Positions 34,581-41,616 of a stretch of 64,000 nucleotides of DNA are shown here, piece after piece. This DNA comes from CBDDEC01 sp965198045 (GTDB lineage: Bacteria > Chloroflexota > Dehalococcoidia > UBA2979). Position 1 is the first letter of the stretch; every line of letters starts with the position of its first letter. The stretch lies in assembly GCA_965198045.1 (NCBI GenBank), contig CBDAOL010000006.1:62001-126000 (forward strand). Reading direction: 5' to 3'. A model generated the notes under the pieces. It worked only from the letters and a program-made list of their open reading frames with translations. It searched no databases and was not told where the DNA came from. A program made the position numbers and the translations under genes.

Positions 34581-34912
34581 ATGCTGCGCTGTCGGTTCTG
34601 CAGCGGGCTCCATTGCTTCTGGTGCGGCCGTCCGGTCGTGCATCGCCCACATGGCAAGGGACAGGCGGACGACGCTCCCGAGAACACGTCGTGCCGCGCT
34701 CGTGGGACGGTCGTACGCAACGTCGAAGCGACTGGCATGCGCTGAACGTCGAGCGGCGCATCGAGCTCGCGTGTCGCGGCTGCAACTCCTCGCGGGGCAA
34801 CGAAGGACGAGCCCACGCACGTGCCTGGCTGCCCTTCCACGAGTGGTCGCCACACATCGAGCAGCTGCCCGAAGATCAGCGAGGAGTCGTCGAGACGCCG
34901 CGGAGTTCGTAG
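34581..34912 (+). pseudogene. HNH endonuclease-like gene with a frameshift
   Basis: From the ATG at 34581 the frame reads MLRCRFCSGLHCFWCGRPVV, the first zinc-binding pair of an HNH nuclease. The continuation SREHVVPRSWDG and then IELACRGCNSSRGNEGRAHA, with the HNH core and second Cys pair, is in a different frame ending at the TAG at 34912. The shift lies near 34670-34680. Together the parts give a small HNH protein of about 110 residues. It lies between prs and secA. Confidence 0.7.
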
Positions 34913-34936
34913 CGACATCGAAGCTCGCCCCACCCC

Positions 34937-34942
34937 GTACAC
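34937..34942 (+). promoter_or_regulatory. Putative -10 box for secA
   Basis: TACACT about 66 bases before the secA ATG, in the gap after the HNH remnant. It matches the -10 form used elsewhere in the window. I see no clear -35. Confidence 0.4.
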
Positions 34943-35008
34943 TGAATACCCCACCCCGCTCGCGCGCCCGTCGAGGCGTGCGGTTCGTCCGAGTTAGAGA
35001 GCGACGGC

Positions 35009-37630
35009 ATGGTCGGGTTCTTTAAGAAGATCGTTGGCGGCGATTCGAATGAGCGCGTCCTCAAGGGGATGCGGCCGACCGTCGACGCGGTCAACGCCCT
35101 AGGCGACGAGATCGGCGCGCTCTCAGATGAGGCGCTGCGCGCAAAGACCGACGAGTTCCGCGCGCGCCTGGACGATGGGGAGTCGCTGGACGATCTGCTG
35201 CCCGAGGCGTTCGCCGTCGGGCGCGAGGCGATCGACCGCGCGCTGGGCGAACGCGCCTACAACGTACAGATCATGGGCGCGCTGGCGCTCCATCGAGGCT
35301 CGATCGCGGAGATGCGGACCGGCGAGGGCAAGACCCTGGTCGCGACGATCGCGACGTACCTCAACGCGCTGGAGGGGCGCGGGGTGCACGGCGTCACCGT
35401 CAACGACTACCTCGCCCGACGCGATGCGCAGTGGTACGCGCCGGCGCTGGCGGCGCTCGGCATCACCATCGGCGTGCTCCAGAACAACAGCGCCTTCCGC
35501 TACACGGTGGAGGAGTCGGACCAGTCCTCCTTCGAGCACCTCGAGGAGGTGCCGCGCGGCGAGGCCTATCAGTGCGACGTGATCTACGGGACGAACAACG
35601 AGTTCGGGTTCGATTACCTGCGCGACAACATGGCCTCGACCCTCAGTTCGCGCGTGCAGCGCGAACGGCACTTCGCGATCATCGACGAGGCGGACTCGGT
35701 CCTGATCGACGAAGCGCGGACGCCGCTGATCATCTCCGGCGCAGCCGAACAGGATGTCTCGATCTACCCCCGCTTCGCGCGCCTCGTGCCTTCGCTGCGC
35801 GAGGATTACCACTACACCGTCGACCTCAAGACGCGCTCGGTGGCGCTCACCGAGGATGGCGTCGACGCCCTCGAACGCGGGCTCGGCGTGGACAACATCT
35901 ACTCGCTCGAGAACTTCCGGCTGACGCGCTACATGGAGGCGGCGCTGAAGGCGGAAATCGTTTACGAACGCGACCGTGACTACATCGTCAAGGACGGCGA
36001 GGTCGTGATCGTGGACGACTTCACGGGCCGCCTGATGGAAGGTCGCCGCTGGTCGGATGGGCTGCACCAGGCCGTCGAAGCGAAGGAGGGCGTCCAGATC
36101 CAGCGCGAGTCGGTCACCTACGCGACGATCACGCTGCAGAACTTCTTCCGCCTCTACGACAAGCTCTCGGGGATGACCGGTACGGCCGTGACCGAGGCCG
36201 AGGAACTCAACGAGATCTACGAGCTCGAGGTCGTGATCGTCCCAACGCATCGGTCCATCGTCCGCGAAGACAACGCCGACCTCGTCTATCGCACCCTGGA
36301 CGCCAAGTGGCGGGCCGTCGTCGAGGACATCACCGAAAAGCACGAGGCGGGGCGGCCGGTCCTGGTCGGAACCGTCGCGATCGAGACCTCGGAGATGCTG
36401 GCGGACCGCCTGACGCGGCGCGGCGTGCCACACGAGGTGCTGAACGCGAAGCAGCACCAGCGTGAGGCGCAGATCATCTCGCGTGCCGGGCAGCCGGGCG
36501 CGGTCACGATCGCGACGAACATGGCGGGCCGGGGCACCGACATCAAGCTCGGCGAGGGCGTCGCCGATGCCGGTGGACTGCACGTCCTGGGCACGGAACG
36601 CCACGAGTCACGGCGCATCGACAACCAGCTGCGCGGCCGCTCCGGCCGGCAGGGCGACCCGGGTTCGACGCGCTTCTTCGTGTCGTTCGAGGACGAGATC
36701 TTGCGTCGCTTCGCGCCCGACTGGCTGGCCGGCATGTTGCAGAAGATCGGCATGGACGACGAGACGCCGATCGAATCGGGGATGGTGCCGCGCTCGATCG
36801 AGCAGGCGCAGCAGCGCGTCGAGGCCTACAACTTCGACATTCGCAAGCACGTGGTCGAGTACGACGACGTGATGAACTCGCAACGCGACCGCATCTATAC
36901 CGACCGCGATCAGGTGCTCGCCGGCGAGGACATCAAGGAAATCATCCTCGACCTCGTTGACAGCGAGGTGGAGGCGCTGGCGCAGGAACACCTCGACGCC
37001 CAGCCGCCCGACCCCGGTCTCTTCCGCGCCCAGCTGGAGACGATCGCACACCTGGAACCGGGCGATCTGCCCGAGGAAGAGCTGCTCGCTGACGCCATTG
37101 TCGACCGCGTGACCGAGCTGCTGGACGAGCGGTATGCGGCCCTCGAGGAGGAGTCGGGCGAGGAAACGCAGCGTCTGATCGAGCGGCTGGTCATGCTGCG
37201 CACCATCGACTCGTTGTGGATCGAGCACCTGACCGCGATGGACGAGATGCGGCAGGGCATCTCGCTGCGCGCCTACGGCCAGTCCGACCCGCTCGTTGCC
37301 TACAAGCGCGAGGCCCGCGACATGTGGGACCAGTTCCTGGAGCGCATCCGCAACACGCTCTCACGCCAGATCTTCCACGCCCGCATGCAACCCGCGGTGG
37401 CCCGCTCGCAGCTCGAAGCGGAACGCGGACCGCAGCACGTCCAGACCAGCGGCCCGGCCGAGCCCGACGGCGCCGCGCCGAGCGGGCCGGCGACCGCCGC
37501 CGCCTCGACCGCGACCGCCGTGGCCGACCCCGAGGCGCTGCCGGACAACGCCTCCCGCGCCGAACGTCGCCGCGCCGAGCGCGCCCAGAAGAAGCGGGAC
37601 AAGCGCCGCGGCGCCAACTCCCGCGGTTAG
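35009..37630 (+). CDS. secA: Preprotein translocase ATPase
   Basis: 873 residues, the motor of Sec export. Order of elements: N-terminal helix, Walker A MRTGEGKTLVATI, DNMASTLSSRVQRERHFAII with DEADSVLIDEARTPLIIS (DEAD motif), preprotein cross-linking domain, second nucleotide-binding domain with TNMAGRGTDIKLG and QLRGRSGRQGDPGS, helical scaffold and wing, and a Pro/Ala-rich C-terminus ending in a run of Arg and Lys. The zinc-binding CXCX8CH tail seen in many SecA proteins is absent. Good ribosome-binding context at 35009. Confidence 0.98.
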   Translation: MVGFFKKIVGGDSNERVLKGMRPTVDAVNALGDEIGALSDEALRAKTDEFRARLDDGESLDDLLPEAFAVGREAIDRALGERAYNVQIMGALALHRGSIAEMRTGEGKTLVATIATYLNALEGRGVHGVTVNDYLARRDAQWYAPALAALGITIGVLQNNSAFRYTVEESDQSSFEHLEEVPRGEAYQCDVIYGTNNEFGFDYLRDNMASTLSSRVQRERHFAIIDEADSVLIDEARTPLIISGAAEQDVSIYPRFARLVPSLREDYHYTVDLKTRSVALTEDGVDALERGLGVDNIYSLENFRLTRYMEAALKAEIVYERDRDYIVKDGEVVIVDDFTGRLMEGRRWSDGLHQAVEAKEGVQIQRESVTYATITLQNFFRLYDKLSGMTGTAVTEAEELNEIYELEVVIVPTHRSIVREDNADLVYRTLDAKWRAVVEDITEKHEAGRPVLVGTVAIETSEMLADRLTRRGVPHEVLNAKQHQREAQIISRAGQPGAVTIATNMAGRGTDIKLGEGVADAGGLHVLGTERHESRRIDNQLRGRSGRQGDPGSTRFFVSFEDEILRRFAPDWLAGMLQKIGMDDETPIESGMVPRSIEQAQQRVEAYNFDIRKHVVEYDDVMNSQRDRIYTDRDQVLAGEDIKEIILDLVDSEVEALAQEHLDAQPPDPGLFRAQLETIAHLEPGDLPEEELLADAIVDRVTELLDERYAALEEESGEETQRLIERLVMLRTIDSLWIEHLTAMDEMRQGISLRAYGQSDPLVAYKREARDMWDQFLERIRNTLSRQIFHARMQPAVARSQLEAERGPQHVQTSGPAEPDGAAPSGPATAAASTATAVADPEALPDNASRAERRRAERAQKKRDKRRGANSRG

Positions 37631-37677
37631 CCGCGACCCGAGACACCACCCACGTCTCACTGCAGCGGGGGATCGCC

Positions 37678-38226
37678 GTGCAAGACAGCTCCGGCCGACC
37701 GCCCCAGATCTGGCTCGTCTCTGGCGTTCCTGGCGCCGGCAAGACCACGGTGGCGCGGGCGCTCGCCGCGCGTCTCGATACGGCGGCGCACGTCGAGGGC
37801 GACCGCCTCGCCGAGTGGGTCGTGTCCGGGGTCGTGCTCCCCGGCGATGAGCCGCGCGAGGAGTCGGAGCGGCAGATGGAACTCTGCATCCGCAACCAGT
37901 GCCTGCTGGCCCGCAGCTACGCCGAGGCCGGGTTCACCCCGGTACTCGACTACGTCATCGCCACCCGACACGGGCTCGACGCGTACCGCGGCTACCTCGC
38001 TGGGGGCGTCCTGCACCTGGTGACGCTGGCGCCAGCGCTCGAGGTGGCGCTGGAACGTGACCGTGAGCGCGCGGCGAAGACGATCGGCGACCGCTTCGCA
38101 GACCTCGACGCGCTGATGCGGGAGCAGCTGGTGGGAACCGGGCTCTGGGTCGACAACGGCGCGATAAGCGTCGAGGAGACGGTCGACGCGATCTTCGAGG
38201 GTGCAGATGCGGCGCGCCTGGCCTAG
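37678..38226 (+). CDS. P-loop kinase-like AAA ATPase
   Basis: 182 residues, a small single-domain P-loop protein. Walker A is GVPGAGKTTVARAL near residue 15, and AHVEGDRLAEWVVSG follows. Later motifs, HLVTLAPALEVALERDRERA, resemble the LID region of shikimate- or gluconate-kinase-like enzymes and zeta-type kinases. Substrate unknown. The GTG at 37678 has GGGGGA upstream. Longer readings overlap secA and are shadows. Confidence 0.75.
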   Translation: MQDSSGRPPQIWLVSGVPGAGKTTVARALAARLDTAAHVEGDRLAEWVVSGVVLPGDEPREESERQMELCIRNQCLLARSYAEAGFTPVLDYVIATRHGLDAYRGYLAGGVLHLVTLAPALEVALERDRERAAKTIGDRFADLDALMREQLVGTGLWVDNGAISVEETVDAIFEGADAARLA

Positions 38227-38312
38227 CGACGCGTGGCAGTCACCCTGATCCCCGGTAGACTGTCACATTGGGGCGTCCTATCCCTGCACGGCCGCCGAGG
38301 GGACTCGATCGT

Positions 38313-39140
38313 TTGACTGAAGTCGGCACCACGACAGAGACCGCCGCCCCAGCGGGTGACCGTGGGTCGCGCGAGGGTGCGCCGGAGCCTCGACGGCCGC
38401 GGGTGCGCGTGCCGCGCGAGGGTCCGCTCAACCCGGAGCAGGCGATCGAGGCCTTCCGCCGCGCCACGAACCGGAGCGAGCCCTGGTACCCGGCGCTGCT
38501 CGATGTGGTCTCGCGCTGGGTCGCGCCGGAGGAGCTCGTCGAAGGCGTGCGGCTCCGCTATCTCCTCGCTGGCGAGGCGTTCGATTGGCTGCTGCTGGCG
38601 CAGCGCCTGGTCGAGACGCTCCCGGAGAACGCACTGCCGGCCTTCGAGGTCGAGGAGCTGCTCCTCTTCGGCCGGCCACCCGACCACAGCACCGAGGAGG
38701 ACTTCGCGCAGGCGATCGGCCCTCAGAAGCACCGCGCGCACCTCAACTTCCAGTACGGCGTGATCACGGAGGAGCTGCTGCTGCTGGCTGTCGAGGAGGA
38801 GATCCACAAGGAGGGCCGCATCGTCCATGCCAGCCTCGACGTGCCAGAGGTCGCCGCGTACGAGCGCGTTTACGGCAAGGACCTTGAAGAGCTGCGGATC
38901 CTCTACCTCCAGGAGAGCGGCCAGCGCGTTCGTGACCAGATGCCGGTGTCGGGGCTCCAGCAGTTCACTTACTGGCTCTCGAAATTCCGCCTGCGGGCCA
39001 GCGACCCGGCGCGCGTGGCCAGCGACACGCGCAAGGCGCTGGCGACGATGTCCCGCCTGGAACGCTCCCGCAACCGCCTCGGCCGTCAGCGCTCACGCGA
39101 GCGCTTCGACGCGGCCAACATCGTCGATGCGCGACGCTAG
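38313..39140 (+). CDS. Conserved hypothetical protein, basic C-terminus
   Basis: 275 residues that I do not recognise. The N-terminal ~40 residues are disordered. A helical acidic core follows (NPEQAIEAFRRATNR, EELVEGVRLRYLLAGEAFDW, YGVITEELLLLAVEEEIHKE), and the last ~35 residues are strongly basic (SRLERSRNRLGRQRSRERF), which suggests nucleic-acid contact. The start is uncertain: TTG at 38313 has GAGGGG upstream, while a TTG at 38268 lies near a TAGACT -10 box. Confidence 0.6.
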   Translation: MTEVGTTTETAAPAGDRGSREGAPEPRRPRVRVPREGPLNPEQAIEAFRRATNRSEPWYPALLDVVSRWVAPEELVEGVRLRYLLAGEAFDWLLLAQRLVETLPENALPAFEVEELLLFGRPPDHSTEEDFAQAIGPQKHRAHLNFQYGVITEELLLLAVEEEIHKEGRIVHASLDVPEVAAYERVYGKDLEELRILYLQESGQRVRDQMPVSGLQQFTYWLSKFRLRASDPARVASDTRKALATMSRLERSRNRLGRQRSRERFDAANIVDARR

Positions 39141-39157
39141 CGTCGATCGCAGACAAA

Positions 39158-39193
39158 ACAACCGCCCCGAGGTGTGAGCCCCGGGGCGGTTGT
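39158..39193 (+). terminator. Terminator between convergent genes
   Basis: ACAACCGCCCCG (39158-39169) and CGGGGCGGTTGT (39182-39193) form a perfect 12-bp stem with a 12-base loop. It lies between the hypothetical gene and the convergent hsp20 gene and can serve both strands. Confidence 0.82.
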
Positions 39194-39246
39194 GTGCCTG
39201 CCGTGCGCCCGAGCTTGCCGGGGCGCGCGTTGTCGCTTGTCGGCGG

Positions 39247-39739
39247 CTAGTCCTCGTCTACCTCGATGTCGATGACGGTCGGCGTGACCGCCTCCGCCCT
39301 CGGGATGTGCACGGTGAGGACGCCGTTGCTGAACCTGGCCTTGAGGTCACCGTCGCTCATGTCGGCCGGGAGCTTGAAGCTGCGACGGGCGGTGCCGTAG
39401 CGGCGCTCGCGGCGGATGTACTTCGGCGTCGTGCCGTTCGTCTCCTCGCCGCCTTCCTCCGTCTCCGGCTCCTCGCTGTGCTCCGCCTCGATGGTGAGTA
39501 CGCCGTCGTCGACGTGCACCTTTACCTCGTCCGAGCTGTAGCCGGGGACGGAGGCGGTCACCGTCAGCTCGCCCTCGACCTCCGCGATGTCGACCGGCAG
39601 GAACGTCGGGGCGCCGACGCCCGCGCTGGGGCCAGTCCCTCCAGACGCCGCGTAGCGGCGACCTGAAGAACGGATCGTTGAAGATGCGATCGAGGCGGAA
39701 GCCCCGAACACGAGGCTCTCGTCTGGCGATGTTTGCCAC
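39247..39739 (-). CDS. Hsp20-family small heat shock protein, frameshifted in this sequence
   Basis: The alpha-crystallin domain is clear: FLPVDIAEVEGELTVTASVP, VDDGVLTIEAEHSEE and KARFSNGVLTVHIPRAEAV. The expected N-terminus, MANIARREPRVRGFRLDRIF and FFRSPLRGVWRDWP, is encoded from a GTG at 39739 but in another frame. Dropping one base from the CCCC run at 39628-39631 joins the two into a normal protein of about 163 residues. Without that, the domain could start from 39711 with an unrelated N-terminus. Hsp20 proteins hold unfolding clients for the DnaK and Clp systems, and dnaJ, hspR and clpC are divergently encoded next to it. Confidence 0.85.
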
Positions 39740-40002
39740 TGGGGGTGTGTCCCTTCCCTCGAGTACGAGGTTTTCCTGTCGCCAGGTCGCCGACCTGCTG
39801 AGGTCCGGTCGCCTGACTGTCTCTCTCCCCCGTCACGGGGTCGTTTACTGGCGTCTGGCGTCGCCTGCCGCTACCGAAGCGGCGGCGGACGACGCTCGTC
39901 ATGTCGCCTCGAGGGCTCGAGCGAACACCTCGAGGCTGGGAGCGCTGGCCAAGGTCCCGTCCGCCGCGGGGTAGCGGGGGCGGGTGGCCAGATCTCCGTG
40001 CT

Positions 40003-40034
40003 CCGATACTAGTTATCGGCTGTCGCGATGTCAA
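40003..40034 (-). promoter_or_regulatory. hsp20 promoter with an operator palindrome
   Basis: TTGACA (40034-40029), 17 bases, TAGTAT (40011-40006) on the minus strand. The -10 box lies inside an inverted repeat, CCGATA-N5-TATCGG (40003-40019), well placed for a heat-shock repressor. It does not match the known CIRCE or HAIR consensus. Confidence 0.7.
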
Positions 40035-40088
40035 TAGATCTTAGTCGTCATAGAGAAGATTACCTTCACGCCAAGACCGACAATTTGC

Positions 40089-40094
40089 TATACT
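40089..40094 (+). promoter_or_regulatory. -10 box of the dnaJ operon, probably leaderless
   Basis: TATACT lies exactly six bases before the ATG at 40101. A weak -35-like TTCACG is found 18 bases upstream. No Shine-Dalgarno is present, so translation probably starts at the 5' end of the mRNA. Confidence 0.6.
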
Positions 40095-40100
40095 ATGCCC

Positions 40101-41183
40101 ATGGCTAGGGACTTCTACGAGATCCTCGGCGTGAAGCGCGATGCCTCCGATCGGGAGATCCGCTCCGCCTATCGACGCCTCGCCCGCGAGTGGCACCCCG
40201 ACGTCAATCCGGGCAACGACGACGCCGAGGCGGCCTTTAAGCAGATCAACCAGGCGCACGAGGTGCTGTCCGATACGGACAAGCGCCAGGCCTACGATCG
40301 CTACGGCGAGGAGTGGGAGCACGCCGACCAGCTCGACGAAATGCGCCGCCACGGCTTCTCCCCCGGCGGCAGCGGCTCCGGCGGCGGATTCCGCTCGGGC
40401 GGCATCGAGTTTGGCGACATCGGCGACCTCTTCGGCGGCGGTCGAGGCGGCGGTGGGATCTTCGACTCGCTGTTCCGCCGAGGCGGCGCAGGCGGCCGTG
40501 CCCGCGGCCAGGACATCGAACACCGCCTGCGCGTGAGCCTGCAGGAGGCCTTCGACGGAGCCTCCCGCACGGTCGAGGTGCGCCAGGGCGAGGAGGAGTG
40601 CCGCATCTGTAGCGGCCAGGGCGAGCTGGCCGGTGCGACCTGCCACGCCTGCCGCGGCAGCGGCACCGCCACACCGCTGCGCCGCCTGCAGGTGACCATC
40701 CCCCCGGGCGTGAACAGCGGCACCCGCATCCGCGTAGCCGGGCGAGGTGGCCCGGGCTCCGGCGGTGGCACGCCGGGTGACCTCTTCCTGCTCGTGGACG
40801 TGACTCCGCACCCGAGCTTTGAGCGTGATGGCGACGACCTCTACGTCGATGTCGCCGTACCGGTCGCCGATGCCGCGCTGGGTGGCGAAGTCGCGGTGCC
40901 CACGCTCAAGAGGCGCTCGCTGGCGCTGCGCGTGCCCGAAGGCACGCAGGGCGGGCGGCGTTTCCGCCTCGCCGGGCAGGGGATGCCGCGTCAGGCGGGC
41001 GGGTACGGCAACCTGTTCGCCCGTGTGCGCATCGCGCTGCCCGAGGAGCTGAGTGACCGCGAACGCCGGCTGTTCGAGGAGCTGCGGGACGCCGTTGGCA
41101 CCACCTCGGACGCAAGCCAGAACGGCAGCCAGGACGGCACGCCACCCAACGTCGAGGGCGCCACCGAAGGAGCCACGCGATGA
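40101..41183 (+). CDS. dnaJ: DnaJ-family co-chaperone with a reduced zinc domain
   Basis: 360 residues. J domain (about 1-65) with REWHPDVNPGN, containing the HPD that activates DnaK. A Gly/Phe-rich region follows (about 80-130). The zinc domain is reduced to two CXXCXGXG units, CRICSGQG and CHACRGSG, in place of four. The substrate-binding beta domains follow (GTRIRVAGRGGPGS, LFLLVDVTPHPSFERDGDDL, LRVPEGTQGG). It is thus between classical DnaJ and CbpA types. First gene of an operon with hspR and clpC, whose start overlaps its stop (ATGA). Confidence 0.92.
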   Translation: MARDFYEILGVKRDASDREIRSAYRRLAREWHPDVNPGNDDAEAAFKQINQAHEVLSDTDKRQAYDRYGEEWEHADQLDEMRRHGFSPGGSGSGGGFRSGGIEFGDIGDLFGGGRGGGGIFDSLFRRGGAGGRARGQDIEHRLRVSLQEAFDGASRTVEVRQGEEECRICSGQGELAGATCHACRGSGTATPLRRLQVTIPPGVNSGTRIRVAGRGGPGSGGGTPGDLFLLVDVTPHPSFERDGDDLYVDVAVPVADAALGGEVAVPTLKRRSLALRVPEGTQGGRRFRLAGQGMPRQAGGYGNLFARVRIALPEELSDRERRLFEELRDAVGTTSDASQNGSQDGTPPNVEGATEGATR

Positions 41184-41533
41184 CCAACATCCCGCGCAAC
41201 GAGCCCGTGTTCCAGATCTCGGTCGTGTCGAGGATGGTCGGGCTGCACCAGCAAACGATCCGCTCGTACGAGCGCGTCGGCCTGGTCTCGCCGGCCCGCT
41301 CGCGCGGCAACACCCGTCTCTATTCGACGGCGGACGTGGAGCGCCTGCGACAGGTGATACGGCTCGTCAGCGACCTGGGCGTGAACCTCGCCGGCGTCGA
41401 CGTGATCCTGCGCATGTCGCGACAGATGGAGGAGCTGCAGGGCGACCTCGCCTCGCTCCGCGGCGAGGTCGCACAACTCCGCGACGCGACCGCGGCCACC
41501 TCGGACGCTCCGCCCGACATCGCCGCGAGATAG
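41180..41533 (+). CDS. hspR: MerR-family heat shock regulator, HspR-like
   Basis: 117 residues. N-terminal MerR helix-turn-helix: FQISVVSRMVGLHQQTIRSY, ERVGLVSPARSRGNTRLYS, then VERLRQVIRLVSDLGVNLAG, and a C-terminal coiled coil (MSRQMEELQGDLASLRGEVA). HspR represses dnaK- and clp-type operons and usually lies directly downstream of dnaJ, as it does here with a four-base overlap. It probably autoregulates this operon and perhaps the divergent hsp20. Confidence 0.88.
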   Translation: MTNIPRNEPVFQISVVSRMVGLHQQTIRSYERVGLVSPARSRGNTRLYSTADVERLRQVIRLVSDLGVNLAGVDVILRMSRQMEELQGDLASLRGEVAQLRDATAATSDAPPDIAAR

Positions 41534-41616
41534 CGCCGCGAGGTAGGGCCGGCGACCCACATTCGAACAGCGATTGACAGCGACGCCGAGGGCGCGTCGA
41601 GAGGGAGACAGCAGCG

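Larger units (their letters stand above)
39740..40100. other. Heat-shock divergent control region and long hsp20 leader
   Basis: 360 bases without a gene. The right third holds back-to-back promoters for hsp20 and dnaJ. The left ~260 bases are the untranslated hsp20 leader on the minus strand, with several GC-rich hairpins such as AGGTCG/CGACCT and CCCCGT/ACGGGG. I could not identify a ROSE or fourU thermometer by eye. Confidence 0.5.

Noticed and set aside
38268..38312. TTG start at 38268 for the hypothetical gene
   Set aside because: The added 15 residues are unlike coding sequence, and the TTG at 38313 has a better ribosome-binding site, although a leaderless start at 38268 cannot be excluded.
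39740..40100. CIRCE or HAIR operator
   Set aside because: Neither TTAGCACTC-N9-GAGTGCTAA nor CTTGAGT-N7-ACTCAAG is present. CTCGAG words near 39908-39935 do not have the right spacing.
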